Of a DNA stretch of 64,000 nucleotides, positions 1 through 10,156 are shown piece by piece. Location: contig NC_073692.1 of the NCBI RefSeq assembly GCF_029784155.1, forward strand, positions 321,715,906-321,779,905. Reading direction: 5' to 3'. Each line of letters opens with the position of its first letter. The stretch's first letter is position 1. The position numbers and the translations under genes were made by a program. Source of the DNA: Uranotaenia lowii. Lineage: Eukaryota; Arthropoda; Insecta; Diptera; Culicidae. Under the pieces are notes generated by a model. The model was not told where the DNA came from. It saw nothing but the letters and a program-made list of their open reading frames with translations, and ran no database searches.

Positions 1-2055
1 GTGGCTGTTACTGCGACAAACGAAGCATGGACGGTCTGGATTCGTTTCTCTACTATTTTCTATAGCTTTGGATGACTCGGTTGCATGTAAATTAAAGTGA
101 TGCGCTCTTTCTCTCTCTCGTTTGTTAAATTTGGAGTTATCAAAATCACTGAGAACTGTGACATCACTAGCGGCTGAAATTAAAGCCATCATATAGTCGC
201 CGAAAGTTCCCAGATCGACGTAGATGGCTTGCTTCTTATACATCGCCCAGTCCAAGCGGATGTTCGTTGGCAATTTTTCCACTAGCTCCTGCAGCAAAGA
301 TGGATTTCCCAGATGTGATAATAAGTTAGCAGCCTTTATCTGCCCGACAAAATTCTGTACGACGATTCCAAAGTTAATAAGGGTATCAAGTCTTTCGGCT
401 TTAGGTGGCGGTACGCTCCGAATCTTGGCCAGTAAGGATTGAATAAATCTTTCAGGGTTTCCGAAAAGAGTTTCCAGTGTGTTCAGCACAAGAGGGACAG
501 ATGAAGGGGAATATAAATTACATCGAACAGCTTCCAATGCAATTCCTTTCAAACATTTTTGGAGGCGCATCAGGTTTTCAGCGTCAGAATAACCGCACAT
601 TAAAGTTGAACTTTGATAAATGCTCGCAAAAAGTGGCCAATCTTCAGGATCTCCCGAAAAAATGGGTAATTCCCTCGAAACAACTTGTCTGGCGGCTAAT
701 TGGTGCGAAGTAGGTCCGGAAATCGATGAGGGAACGTTGAATGTCTCTCGGTTAATCTGTGGTATCTGATGCTGGGAGTACTGAACGTTCGACGGTTGAC
801 GCATATTCTCGGGATGTATTGACATTGTTTTGTTGAACATAGATGAAAGCTGATTTTCTTGTGAGATAGGGTTGAAAATCTCTCTTGAAGCTGGTATCGG
901 AAAGTGGTCATGCGATTGAACATACGGTGTCATACTCGGCACTGATCTAGAAGGTGCTGTAACGAATTTCGGCTGATTCGAATGATGACTTGTTGTCGGT
1001 GGTTTCTCATACTGCATATCTTTAGGCGCTGGGATAACAATATCTGCTTGATAATTTTCACTGCGACCAAATTTATCGAAGGCAGGTTCTCCGGCAGATT
1101 CAAGAGAGATTGGACGCGGATTTTGCGTTTCGTTTACGTCCAGAATGTTGTGCGATAGTTGCGGTTGAGTGTTGTTGGTACGTGCTATAGGTGTCGAATG
1201 AGTAAGCAAATTTCTATTTTCTCGGAATTCGACAGCGTAATTTGGTGACGCACCAGTATTTTCAGTTTGAAGCGTTTCGCCCGGCATAACGGATGAGGGA
1301 AAACGGCTTACTTTGGACGAAGACATTAGCACATCCGTGGGATTCGTAAGGAAATCAATTGACCTTGAAGGCACAGGAATCGCAACGGCCGGTAAGCCCA
1401 CAACTGGTGCCTTAGAAATAGGGGAGATTTCGTAGTTCGGGGTTTCAAAATTTACAGATAATTTCTTGACATTGCTCTGGGTCATAGCTGGCATTCCTGG
1501 TCTTTCCAGAGGCCCTTTCATTCCAATCTGTTGATGTTGCTGCACATTCAACCATCGCTGTACCTTGCTGCTACTATTCGCTTGGCTACCTCGACTATGA
1601 ATACTTGCTTCGCCAACATCGACACGAGTTCCTTCTACCAGAAGTTGGTATTTACGATCAATGAACTTTCTATTTAAGGCTTCCTTTTTCTCGAGAGCTC
1701 TTCTTTCTTGCTTTTCTTTTTCATCCAGCAAACGCATTTCTAACTCCTTTTCTTCCTCCAGCTGTTGGAGGCGAAGATCAAGTTCTGCTGAGACTGCTGA
1801 TATACGGGAAGAGGCCGCATTGGAGCGTGCCAAGTTCGACGGAGCACGAACTGTTGTCACCGAGCTGCAACGTTTGCAAATCCAGCTACGATCCTTAATC
1901 GAATCTGCAACGCCAACGCACTTAAAATGACACCAAACGCTGCAAACATCACATGCTACCATGTCATCCTCATCTTCACCCAGAGAGCATTCACCACACG
2001 TCGGTGGGATTGAATCGACTGACTTCTCGTTATTTTCGGCAGGAGTTGTAGCCAT
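1..2055 (-). CDS. BEL/Pao retrotransposon gag, 5' part of gag-pol (runs off left edge)
   Basis: Reading leftward from the ATG at 2055, the frame stays open for about 685 codons to the window edge. The N-terminus (residues 20-63) is a PHD-type C4HC3 zinc finger with Cys20/23, Cys35/38, His43/Cys46 and Cys60/63. A charged Glu/Lys/Arg helical stretch follows at about residues 90-140, then a long Ser/Pro/Asn-rich linker. About residues 450-620 resemble the DUF1759 gag core of BEL/Pao elements (ELPIFSGDPEDWPLF, then LFGNPE). A zinc-knuckle start (CFVCRSNSH) lies at the edge, so protease, RT, RNase H and integrase should lie left of the window. This family makes the particle-forming Gag of a retrotransposon; an N-terminal PHD finger is known in insect BEL elements. 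No stop or frameshift was seen, which suggests a young copy. Confidence 0.85.
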   Translation of the reverse strand, partial: MATTPAENNEKSVDSIPPTCGECSLGEDEDDMVACDVCSVWCHFKCVGVADSIKDRSWICKRCSSVTTVRAPSNLARSNAASSRISAVSAELDLRLQQLEEEKELEMRLLDEKEKQERRALEKKEALNRKFIDRKYQLLVEGTRVDVGEASIHSRGSQANSSSKVQRWLNVQQHQQIGMKGPLERPGMPAMTQSNVKKLSVNFETPNYEISPISKAPVVGLPAVAIPVPSRSIDFLTNPTDVLMSSSKVSRFPSSVMPGETLQTENTGASPNYAVEFRENRNLLTHSTPIARTNNTQPQLSHNILDVNETQNPRPISLESAGEPAFDKFGRSENYQADIVIPAPKDMQYEKPPTTSHHSNQPKFVTAPSRSVPSMTPYVQSHDHFPIPASREIFNPISQENQLSSMFNKTMSIHPENMRQPSNVQYSQHQIPQINRETFNVPSSISGPTSHQLAARQVVSRELPIFSGDPEDWPLFASIYQSSTLMCGYSDAENLMRLQKCLKGIALEAVRCNLYSPSSVPLVLNTLETLFGNPERFIQSLLAKIRSVPPPKAERLDTLINFGIVVQNFVGQIKAANLLSHLGNPSLLQELVEKLPTNIRLDWAMYKKQAIYVDLGTFGDYMMALISAASDVTVLSDFDNSKFNKRERERAHHFNLHATESSKAIENSRETNPDRPCFVCRSNSH

Positions 2056-2110
2056 CGTTTTTAATAAATAGAATCCGCTTTCGACTTTGTTGTCCTCTGG
2101 TGTTCCAAGA

Positions 2111-2904
2111 ATATAAAAATTCTTAAAGAATGTTCGCGGATCGAGCGGTCAAAAAACACAAGTACCGGTTCTTTAGCTGTCTTTTATTAGGACGGTGCTT
2201 TAAGCTAAAACAAACAATGAGGTTAGGTTTATATTTGTATGCCAGTTGCCGTTAATGAGAACTTACAATTTTTAGTCGGCACTGTTATCGTATTTTGACC
2301 CTTGGTCGCGAGCATAAATTTACGTGCTTATTACCTGTAAATGGCTATGTTGAAATAATTGAGTCGACCTTTGTTATTATCGTTACTTACAGCGATTAAG
2401 TGTTTAGGCAAAGGGTTTAACAACTTTATCGACTCTCACTAAAGCACTTGGTTAAATCAATCCCAACCTATCAAGATAATAAAGAATACTTAGTTCACCT
2501 CGAGTATTGTAAACCCTTTTGTTACTTACAAATTGGTTAAGAGCAATAGCAAACTTGAACGCTAATTCTAGATCTAGCCCTTGGTCGAATCAATCTTAAC
2601 CTATCAAAATAATAGAGAATGCTAAGTTCACTTCGAGTATTTGTAAACCTTTTTGTTACTTACGAATTGGTTAAAAGCAATAGTAAAACTTGAATGCTAA
2701 ACTGATTTTGAAAGAAACTTAATTCTATGATTCCAATCGAATCCAACGCGGTTCTAACAACTTGTATGAAAAATGCCGAAAAAGTAATAGCCAATCAAGC
2801 CACGTGTTAAAATTGTTTTTTGGATTGACAGTTCTTGATCGAATGTCAATAGCTGCTACACTGCCTTTGGTTCGTCGGTGACGGTTCCGTTACTCCCCGT
2901 CACA
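2111..2904 (-). repeat. Probable 5' LTR of the BEL/Pao element, with primer-binding region
   Basis: The sequence lies directly upstream of the gag ATG on the - strand. On - it would begin TGTGACGGGGAGTAACGG (ends near 2904). It carries a polyadenylation-like AATAAA near 2186 and ends close to 2111, next to TTGGAACACCAGAGG (about 2096-2110), a TGG-containing candidate primer-binding site. The partner LTR is outside the window, so the boundaries are inferred from termini and position, not from an LTR-LTR comparison. Confidence 0.5.
2447..2703. repeat. Tandem duplication (period about 133 bp) inside the BEL LTR
   Basis: Unit 1 starts at 2447 and unit 2 at 2580. Both share, in order, CTTGGT, AATCAATC, AACCTATCAA, a TTAGTTCAC or TAAGTTCAC block, TCGAGTATT, GTTACTTAC and AATTGGTTAA. 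The copies have diverged by substitutions and small indels. Confidence 0.85.
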
Positions 2905-4163
2905 GTCTTAGTTAGGTACGTGGACAGAAAAGACGCGAATAAACCGTTGTGCACTTTATCTTGTTGCGAAAGTGGAAATTGCATCCGAAACCCCCCGAAG
3001 TCCTTACATGGATCATTGAAATTTCGCTAAACAAACGTCGGCACATTGCAAACTTGTCAACTGATATGTGTAAACAAATAATTCAAGAACGTACAAAACA
3101 AGGTGTGAAAAAGATTTATGTAAATTTTTAACAGATCGAAAAATGTGCAGGCGAATCTAGTTATTCGAGAAAATTACAATATTAAATTTAAGTTTCAGAT
3201 ATTTCGATTTCAGATTAAAATTTCAAATTTCCTATTCAGCAATTTGGTTTCATATATTCAGATTCCAGATTTCGGATTCAGATTATAGATTGAGATTCCA
3301 GATTTCCTATTTAATTTCTGGATATAGCTTTCAAACACTTAATTCAGATTCCAGTTCCACATTAAAATTAGGAATTTTGGAACTTCGAATTTCTGTTACC
3401 TACATACAGTTTTAATAATAAAATTTCTAAAGTTGTTGAGTGTAAATTTTAAAACAAATTTGTATAGTAAAGTGTTAGCTTGCATGATAGCCAAAATTTC
3501 AAAACAATAGCTCGCTCTCTCTCAATTTTTGTGTCGCAGTTGGGTTGTTGACAAACATCGTTTTAGTGGTGTTGGTTTCGGAAAATCGAGAGAGAAAAGA
3601 GAGACCTGATGGAAATTCAGCTTTCAGAAATCCCACATACACAAGTAAAACTTTCCTCCCGGATTCGAAACGAAGGAGGCTCCCCATCATCTGGTTTGAT
3701 AATAAAAAAACTGGCGGTGGGCTTCTTTCATTGCCAGTCTGATGTGATCCAGTTCTGGCCCCACTCTTTTGGCTCCCCGCTCGCGCAGTAATTTTTTTTT
3801 GTTGGGGTTTATGGATGGTGTTTTCACTTCAAAAATCGTTACTGTGTGAGTGTGCGAGTATGTAGGTTCCATTGAATTCGCTCGCTGCTCCCCAAGAGCT
3901 CCTCACACAAAAAAGTGAATGATCTAAGCCAAGAGACTGTGTGGTTCTGCTGCGAAGAAAAATAAATATTGCACCTCGCACATTCATTAATTAATGCAGC
4001 AAATTGTTGTTCTGGAATCGAAATTCGGTTCAAAATGTGCTTCTAAAGGGACGGATTTGTCTGGTGTTGTGAAATTCAGTGAAGTTGGCCCGAAGAATCC
4101 TCCGGGGATAGTTAGTTTTCGCTAGTTCGTTTCGTTAGGTCGCTCGAGAAAAAGTGTGTCGAT
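2905..4163. other. Intergenic DNA and probable BSDC1 promoter and 5' UTR
   Basis: 3180-3370 is AT-rich with many degenerate ATTTCAGATT-like units. The last few hundred bases before 4164 should hold the promoter and leader of the BSD-domain gene; no TATA box stands out. Short ORFs here are not supported by any recognisable domain. Confidence 0.4.
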
Positions 4164-4177
4164 ATGGCAGACAAAAG
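4164..4177 (+). CDS. BSDC1: BSDC1 coding exon 1 (14 nt)
   Basis: The exon encodes MADK plus two bases of a Ser codon and ends AAAAG before GTGAGA. It was chosen as the start because the downstream exon has no in-frame ATG before its acceptor, other than one inside the intron. Confidence 0.75.
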
Positions 4178-7100
4178 GTGAGAAAAATGTCCCGTAATTT
4201 GCTGCTAATTTTTTCTGCTGCAATTTCGCAATTTGCTTTGTTTCCGTGATCACTGCATTGATAACGTTGTTATTTTATTTCAAAATCACCAGCCAATCCG
4301 ATAAGAGTCCAGAGAAAGAATCGCCTGCCAGTCCGACAGGAAGTGCTTCCGGAGGTGGAAGCAGCTGGTGGGGCTCTTGGCTGGATACGGCCAAGACCCG
4401 GTCCGCTTCCGTGTTGGAAGCTGTTCGGAATGATTTGACTGAATTGACCACAGCAGTCAAAACGGAAGCTACCAGTGCCACCGAAGCTCTAGGGCGTACT
4501 CTAAGCCTGGGAGGCGATTCGGTAGAATCCGGAACCAACTCCGGTGCAGGCAGTGGTCTCGGAGCGATGAAAAAATCTTTCAGTACATTCCTCACTCAGG
4601 TTACGGAAGCCCTGGTGCCGGCATTGGATGACGAAGAGGAAGGCGAAGATGTTCTGATCACGAGTGAAGCTACCGAGTCGCTCACCGGATTCCACCGGCA
4701 TCTGGCCGAATTGCAAGCCATGGAGGGAACTTACCTGGAGGAGCCCTCCGATGAGCTGAGTGAAAAGTACAAACGCTGGATGGAAGTGGTTGAGCAGGAA
4801 CAGTTTACCGAACCGCGACTGGCGAGACATTTGGCCAGCAGCACCATTTTGAATGAAAACTATACCAAACTGGTTCCGGCAAAGGTGGCGCATATGGATT
4901 TCTGGAAAAGGTGAGTTTGATTTTAGTTCATGTTTCGTGTTATCAGTTTTGCGCTAAATCAGGCCAATTCAAATATTACCATATAAAATTGAGTACAACA
5001 GTTATCAATGTTGGATTCGTACATGAAACAAATTCTAGAGTTGTATTTCGGACACAGTTGCTAAAAACAATAAATATTTTAGCTGTTTAGTCCTAATGCC
5101 TACACGCTTCGACCTAAATTGTTTTCATTTTCCACGGCGGTCAATTAGAAACTACTTTTGTTTAACAGAGACCAGATGGTTAAAGAAAACTTGATTTAAT
5201 TATTCAATAGAATATGTACAGACCCGTCTAAATGTGTGGGTTGGAAACAATTCAACTTGTATATAATACCAGGTTGAAGACACTTGTGATCATTTCTGTT
5301 TGTAAGATAAACATGTTTACAAACATTTTGCTAAAAAAATGTAACTGTAATTACCCCCCCTCTACGCTACAAAAGTGTGTGAGGTCATTCATAACAATAA
5401 ATCATCTTTCAACGTCGAAACATGATTGTGAACCTAATTCCATCAAAATGGTTCGAAGATTGATCGAGTTCATCGTACAACACGTTAACTTTGTAAATCA
5501 CCAGAAAATCATACGAGTTGTGTCATATTTTATGTTTATTTTGGATGGAAGCCCCCCTTTCGAAGGACGTGAGGGTCTTGAAACTATTAAAGCTTGCTTC
5601 ATTTAGAATTAGAACAAACTTTTTCTCATATTGTGGCGCTCCTGGTGGACGGATTTAGAAGCTCTTGGCGCCCACGTGTCGGGAATCTTGTCAACTTCAC
5701 GTATGTATTTTTGAAATTCCGCAAGTCGACTGTAATTTGTAAACAATGAACATGGAAGCCGAAAGAAGGGAAAAAATTGTACACAGTTAGTTGGAAAATC
5801 CATTGTGATCTACATCTAGGCTAGCTAAACAGCTGAAAATGCTCAGAAATACCGTATGGCGCGTTATCAAACGGTATAAAAGGCGAACACGAAATCATTG
5901 CGACACCGAGAATGTCATTCCAATTTTTTTATAATGTTTAGAATCAAACCAAAATTTTAAGGTAGTTTTATACATATATTGACTTCAAAAATCAAAAGAA
6001 AAGTTCTCCAGTCCAGGACATTTTTAGAATAGTAGCATGATGCCAAATCTGGCCGAAATAGCGGAGCTTCGGCGTGCTAGTGCAGGAACGGCAAAAGGCG
6101 CTACTCGAGGCCAGATTGGTAGATCTCGCCATTTACTGTGCCCTTTGGCACGAAAGGCTCACTTCTAAGTCCGTAAGAATAGATGGCCTGCCAAACTAGA
6201 TATTTGGAGGCGAACTTCGATATTTTCTTTTTCTTAAATTTGTCGTCCACATCGAACTTGCTCTTGCCGATGAAAAACCCGGAATTTGCTTAAAATCGGC
6301 TTTAATATACGTTTCGTACATCGCCGGCGTAGCCAACGACGTAGAGGAACCACTCCCAACGATGAGTGAAGTTAAGGAAGCCATTCGCCAGCTGAATAGA
6401 AACAAGTCGGCCGGGAAGGATGGTATCGCAGCTGAACTCATCAAGATGGGCCCGGACAAGTTGGCCGATTGCCTACACCGGTTGATAGTCCGGATCTGGG
6501 ACATAGAACAGCTACCGGAGGAGTGGAAGGAGGGGGTAATATGCCCCATCTACAAATTGGACAAATTGGACTGTGAGAACTACCGAGCGATCACTGTCCT
6601 CAATGCCGCCTACAAAGTGTTGTCCCGAATCCTACTCCGCCGCCTAACGCCACAAGCAAACAGATTCGTGGGAAGTCATCAGGCCGGCTTCATGGAGGGA
6701 CGGTCAACGATGGACCAGATATTCACATTACGGCAAATCCTCCAAAAATGCCGTGAACACCAAGTCCCTACGCACCATCTATTCATCGACTTCAAAGCCG
6801 CATACGACACGATCGACCGTAACGAGCTATGGAAAATCGTGGACGAGAACGGCATTTCCGGGAAGCTGATCAGACTGATCAAGGCGACGATGGATGGAAC
6901 GCAGTGCTGTGTGCGGATTTCGGGTTAATTGTCTAGTTCATTCGAATCGGGCAGGGGGCTTCGACAAGGTGATGGTCTATCCTGCATGATGTTCAACGTG
7001 GCGCTAGAAGGTGTTATTCGACGAGCGGTGGGCGAAATGCGGGGCACGATTTTCAACAGATCCAGTCAACTTATCTGCTTTGCCGATGACATTGATATAG

Positions 7101-10100
7101 TCGGCAGATCATCAGCGGCGGTGGAGGAGATCTACCGCAAACTGAAACGCGAAGCAGGAAGAATTGGGTTGATGATTAATACGTCCAAGACGAAGTACAT
7201 GCTGGCCTGCGGATCCGAGACCGACCGAACCCGCTTTTCCAGTAATAACAAGGTCACGATCGACGGCGACGAGCTGAAGATAGTCGAAGACTTTGTCTAT
7301 CTCGGCTCACTGGTGACCGCAGACAATGACATCAGCCGTGAGATCCGGAGGCGAATTATCAGCGGAACTCGTGCCTACTATGGACTCCACAAGCAACTGC
7401 GGTCGAGAAGACATAGTCCTCGCACGAAGTGTAACCTGTATATGACAGGTTGTTCTCTACGGGCACGAGACATGGATATTGCTCGAGGAGGACCTGCGTA
7501 CACTCGGAGTATTCGAGCGACCATCTCGAACCATCTTTGGCGGCGTACAGGAGAACGGAATGTGGAGGCGAAGGATGAACCACGAGCTCGCGCAACTCTA
7601 CGGCGAACCCAGTATCCAGAAGGTGGTGAATGTTGCGAGAATGCCGGACGACTGTCCTGCAAAACAGATGTTCGCTACGAATCCGGTAGGAATAAGACGA
7701 ACGGGGGTGCAACGAGCGAGGTGGTTAGACTAAGTGGAGCGTGATCTGGCGAACGTAGGGTGCCCGAGAAATTGGAGGACGGTTGCCATGGACCGAGTGA
7801 ATTATAGGAATTATGTTCGTCAAGTTATGTCGTGAGACGGTTTACTATGTAAATAAATAAATAGTACGTTTCGTCGTCCATCACCCAGCAGCCATATTTT
7901 GTCAGCATCTTCTCGTAGAGCTTCCGTGCCCGAGTTTTAGCCGTCGATTGTTGCCGCTCATCGCGGTTTGGGAAGTTTTGTACCTTGTATGTATGCTTTT
8001 TTTTTGCATTCTAGACGTAGCTCTGCGACATGCCGATGTTTTTAGCTAAATCACGACTTGAGACGTTGGGATTTGCTTTAATCATCCGCTTCACCTTTCC
8101 CTCCGTCTTTTTTTCTCCGATCCCGGTTTTCTTCCGGCTCCTTTGCCGTGGTTCAACGTCAACTGCTTCTGGAACCGCTTCAACACTCTGGAGACGGTTG
8201 AATGTTGAATGTTCAGTATTTTTCCAAACTGCCGGTGCGACAGGTCAGAAAATTCTAGGTGTTTGGAAAGAATTTGTTTTCTCGACTCGCGTTGGTTCAC
8301 CTCCATTTTCGTTGAATCGAAAAACACGACTTCAAGTTTGACAGCATGTAAACAATACACGTCAATGAGAAAGTGTGCAAAATTTGATTGATTTTTGCCC
8401 AATGGTAAAAAAAGTTTTTCCCTGTTGAATGTGTCGCAATATTTTCGTGTTCGCCTTTCAAGGAAACATTGACGACGATTCCGAAGCCTCAAGCCAATCG
8501 TCAGAGTGGAACTGGCGACTAGAAACTGCGTGGTAAGATTTTAAAGACGATTAAGAGAAATTCCAATCTGTAGGGCCGTGATTTGACCAGAAAATCCGGT
8601 GTTGTCCATAGTATCGTGAGGACAATTGGACTCTGGGAAGGAATCAAGTCGTATCGAGCTAGCAAACAGTCAACTCGGAACATAAAACAGAATAGTGTGG
8701 CCAAAATCGACACAATATTTTTTATTATTTTGAAAGTGTGCTAAAAATGTCTGGAACAGTCTATATCCTACTCGAGAAAAAATAAATCAGTATCCCCGTG
8801 GCCGTAGCCACACAGCTAATTTGGTGCACAACAAAAATTGATACCAAAACTTGATATCAGTAAGGTGTACCTCAACCAAAAGGAAAGCATAATTTGGTGC
8901 AGTGTTTCTATCCAATGCCAAAATAGGACATCATTAATGTATCAATAGAATACAAACCCGATTAGGAAATAGCAACCTCTTATGGCAAAAAATACCAAAT
9001 ATTGCTGTCATGCTTTGAGAAACAAATTTGTATTATTATTGCTCCAGCACCAAATTTTACTTCGGAAGTCAGACTTCCGACTTCCGAACTTACTTCCAAC
9101 AAAGAAAATTGCTGCCAGTTCATCAGCAACGTTTGAAAATTTTATTTGAATACATAATATTTTGGTTGACTTAAGCTGGTACACACTTATTTATATCTTG
9201 TTTTTCTCGGAAAATGAACGAAAATGGACTTTAATGTGTTTAGTTGTATCTTGTGTCTTGGGCTAAATGATGATGGACATTTGGTTCCTGAAAAAAAAAA
9301 TTACATTACCTATCTTTCATTTACAGATATCTCTTCAAGAAAGCACTCCTAGAGGATGCCATAGCCAACGCTGAAATAGCTGACCGCAAGGCTAAAGCAG
9401 CCGTTGCCTCGACTGAGACCGTAGCCCCGAAGAAGGTGATCGTCCAAACCGACCAACCGAAGCGGACCATCGAAGAAGGTGCGATTGATTCGAGTTAACT
9501 GAAGAGAGTGTGATTGTGGGGCGTTTGAAAAATAAGAATGAATGATTGTTTTTTTTTTCAATTTCGAGTCAAAACATTTTTTTGGTGTCCGAATTTAGAT
9601 AAGTCAGTGTATTTTGACAAACAAAAAAAAAACAAACTTTCCATTTTCAGAACTGATTCCAGAAATGATTCAGGAGCTGATTCCTGAAGAGATTGCCTGG
9701 GCCGAGATACCGGAATTTGACGCCTCAAACATGGAACTTTCAGAGGAAGAGCAAGCTCGTTTGCTCGAGGAATACGAACTAGAGTGCAAGGAACGTGAGA
9801 AGGCCATCGCATGCGGTCGTATGGATCCCGTTGACGAAGCCTTGCTCATCCAATCGGATGTCGAAAAAACTCCACAAAAGAAACCGCCAAGCCCGGTCAC
9901 ATCCCCAGCAAAGAAACCTGCAGCAAAAAAGTCCACCAACCTGCAGCAACAATCACAAAGTGCTAACAATAGAAATCAGAACCAAAAATCACAGCAAAAG
10001 GGCGCAAAAAATGCTAGCAAACCAGGTAACAAACAGAAGGTCACTGCAAAACAGCAACAAAATGAGCTACAGATCGAGAAGAATCATTTCACCAAGGACG

Positions 10101-10156
10101 ACGTTTCGTCCTCTAATTCGGACGAAAGTTGGGAGAAAGAATTCGATCTAGAGTGA
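4164..10156 (+). CDS. BSDC1: BSD domain-containing protein 1 (four coding exons)
   Basis: The coding exons are 4164-4177, 4293-4910, 9327-9478 and 9651-10156. All have GT-AG borders and the phases match, giving 1,290 nt or 429 aa, close to the usual length of animal BSDC1. The N-terminus after MADKS is Ser/Pro-rich and then has the family's Trp-rich motif (SSWWGSWLDTAK, about residues 28-40). A helical segment of about residues 45-75 follows. The BSD domain spans about residues 160-225 and has the characteristic FW pair across the exon 2/3 junction (DFWKRYLF). The C-terminus has an acidic ELIPE-repeat segment, a Lys/Pro-rich linker, a Gln/Asn-rich stretch and an acidic SDESWEKEFDLE end, typical of BSDC1 proteins. 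The family's molecular role is poorly defined; the BSD fold is shared with TFIIH p62 and synapse-associated proteins. The 4.4-kb third intron is filled with nested transposons. Confidence 0.87.
4293..4910 (+). CDS. BSDC1: BSDC1 coding exon 2
   Basis: The acceptor is AAATCACCAG and the donor GTGAGTTTG. The exon encodes the Trp-rich N-terminal region and most of the BSD domain. The ORF seen upstream of the acceptor is intron read-through. Confidence 0.88.
4911..5751. other. BSDC1 intron 3, left part
   Basis: This AT-rich intron sequence has no recognisable domain. The segment 5600-5751 is probably the 5' untranslated part of the outer mariner copy that starts coding at 5752; its terminal inverted repeat was not identified. 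Confidence 0.4.
5752..5877 (+). pseudogene. Outer Tc1/mariner transposase, N-terminal piece (split by insertion)
   Basis: An ATG in the frame MEAERREKIV starts a transposase-type helix-turn-helix (KQLKMLRNTVWRVIKRYK), with in-frame stops after a few codons. The reading is cut at 5877 by another transposon and resumes at 8459, so this is the oldest layer of the nest. Mariner transposases bind their terminal repeats with this HTH and insert at TA. Confidence 0.7.
6318..7864 (+). mobile_element. 5'-truncated RTE-like non-LTR retrotransposon (innermost layer)
   Basis: Perfect 10-bp target duplications (TACGTTTCGT) flank it at 6308-6317 and 7865-7874. The 3' end is a short TAAA-type repeat (7849-7863), as in RTE-clade elements, not a long poly(A). 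The APE endonuclease and the start of RT are missing, as expected for 5' truncation on reverse transcription. Confidence 0.85.
6362..7839 (+). pseudogene. RTE-like reverse transcriptase remnant
   Basis: The reverse transcriptase fingers and palm are recognisable: NKSAGKDGI, then ENYRAITVLN, HQAGFMEGRS, FIDFKAAYDTIDR, LRQGDGLSCMMFNVALE, the catalytic FADDID box near 7080-7097, and YLGSLVTADND. An in-frame TAA lies at 6926-6928. A frameshift near 7450-7480 moves the C-terminal part into another frame, which reads LEEDLRTLGVFERP and then RRTGVQRARWLD. It ends with the typical RTE tail region before the TAAA repeat. The gene is broken. Confidence 0.85.
8459..8713 (+). pseudogene. Outer Tc1/mariner transposase, second piece
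   Basis: The frame continues from 5877 with KPQANRQSGTGD, then LRGKILKTIKRN and VVHSIVRTIG, the second DNA-binding half of a mariner-like transposase, with several stops. No catalytic DDE domain was seen after 8713, so this copy is truncated. Confidence 0.65.
8714..9326. other. BSDC1 intron 3, right part
   Basis: This is AT-rich intron DNA with no recognisable coding content. It ends in a pyrimidine-rich tract and acceptor (CTTTCATTTACAG). Confidence 0.5.
9327..9478 (+). CDS. BSDC1: BSDC1 coding exon 3
   Basis: The exon is bounded by TTTACAG and GTGCGA. It encodes the end of the BSD domain (YLFKKALLEDAIANAEIADRK) and a Lys/Ala-rich linker. Confidence 0.85.
9651..10156 (+). CDS. BSDC1: BSDC1 coding exon 4 (last)
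   Basis: The acceptor is CCATTTTCAG. The exon encodes the acidic, Lys/Pro-rich and Gln/Asn-rich C-terminus and ends at TGA 10154-10156. Confidence 0.87.

Larger units (their letters stand above)
6196..8306 (-). pseudogene. ITmD37E-type transposase remnant, interrupted by LINE
   Basis: The ATG is at 8306 (MEVNQRESRKQ). It is followed by an HTH (LSHRQFGKILNIQHSTVSRVLKRF) and a basic GRKPGSEKKRRRER linker. A stop occurs after GMSQSYV. The catalytic-core motif WVMDDETY is cut by the LINE at 7875 and continues left of 6308 as IKADFKQIPGF. Removing the LINE and one target duplication restores the local reading, but several stops and frameshifts remain. It is not a functional gene. Confidence 0.8.
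5878..8458 (-). mobile_element. ITmD37E-type Tc1/mariner element (middle layer of nest)
   Basis: The ends are 27-bp inverted repeats at 5878-5904 and 8432-8458 (AAAGGCGAACACGAAA core), differing at only a few positions. The left end is preceded by TA; the right flank is CA, a likely decayed TA. It carries a degenerate transposase on - and is split by an RTE-like LINE (6318-7864). The ITmD37E family was described from mosquitoes, which is one basis for the organism call. Confidence 0.8.

Noticed and set aside
2949..3131. 60-aa + ORF next to the BEL LTR
   Set aside because: No signal, domain or splice context; it stays within AT-rich DNA just outside the element.
4246..4292. Start of BSDC1 at the ATG at 4246
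   Set aside because: This part lies before a good acceptor at 4291-4292 and encodes a non-conserved hydrophobic leader; the 14-nt exon at 4164 fits in phase.
7359..7744. Out-of-frame ORFs at the end of the RTE-like LINE
   Set aside because: A frameshift near 7450-7480 makes the + reading past it non-homologous; - strand ORFs are shadows.
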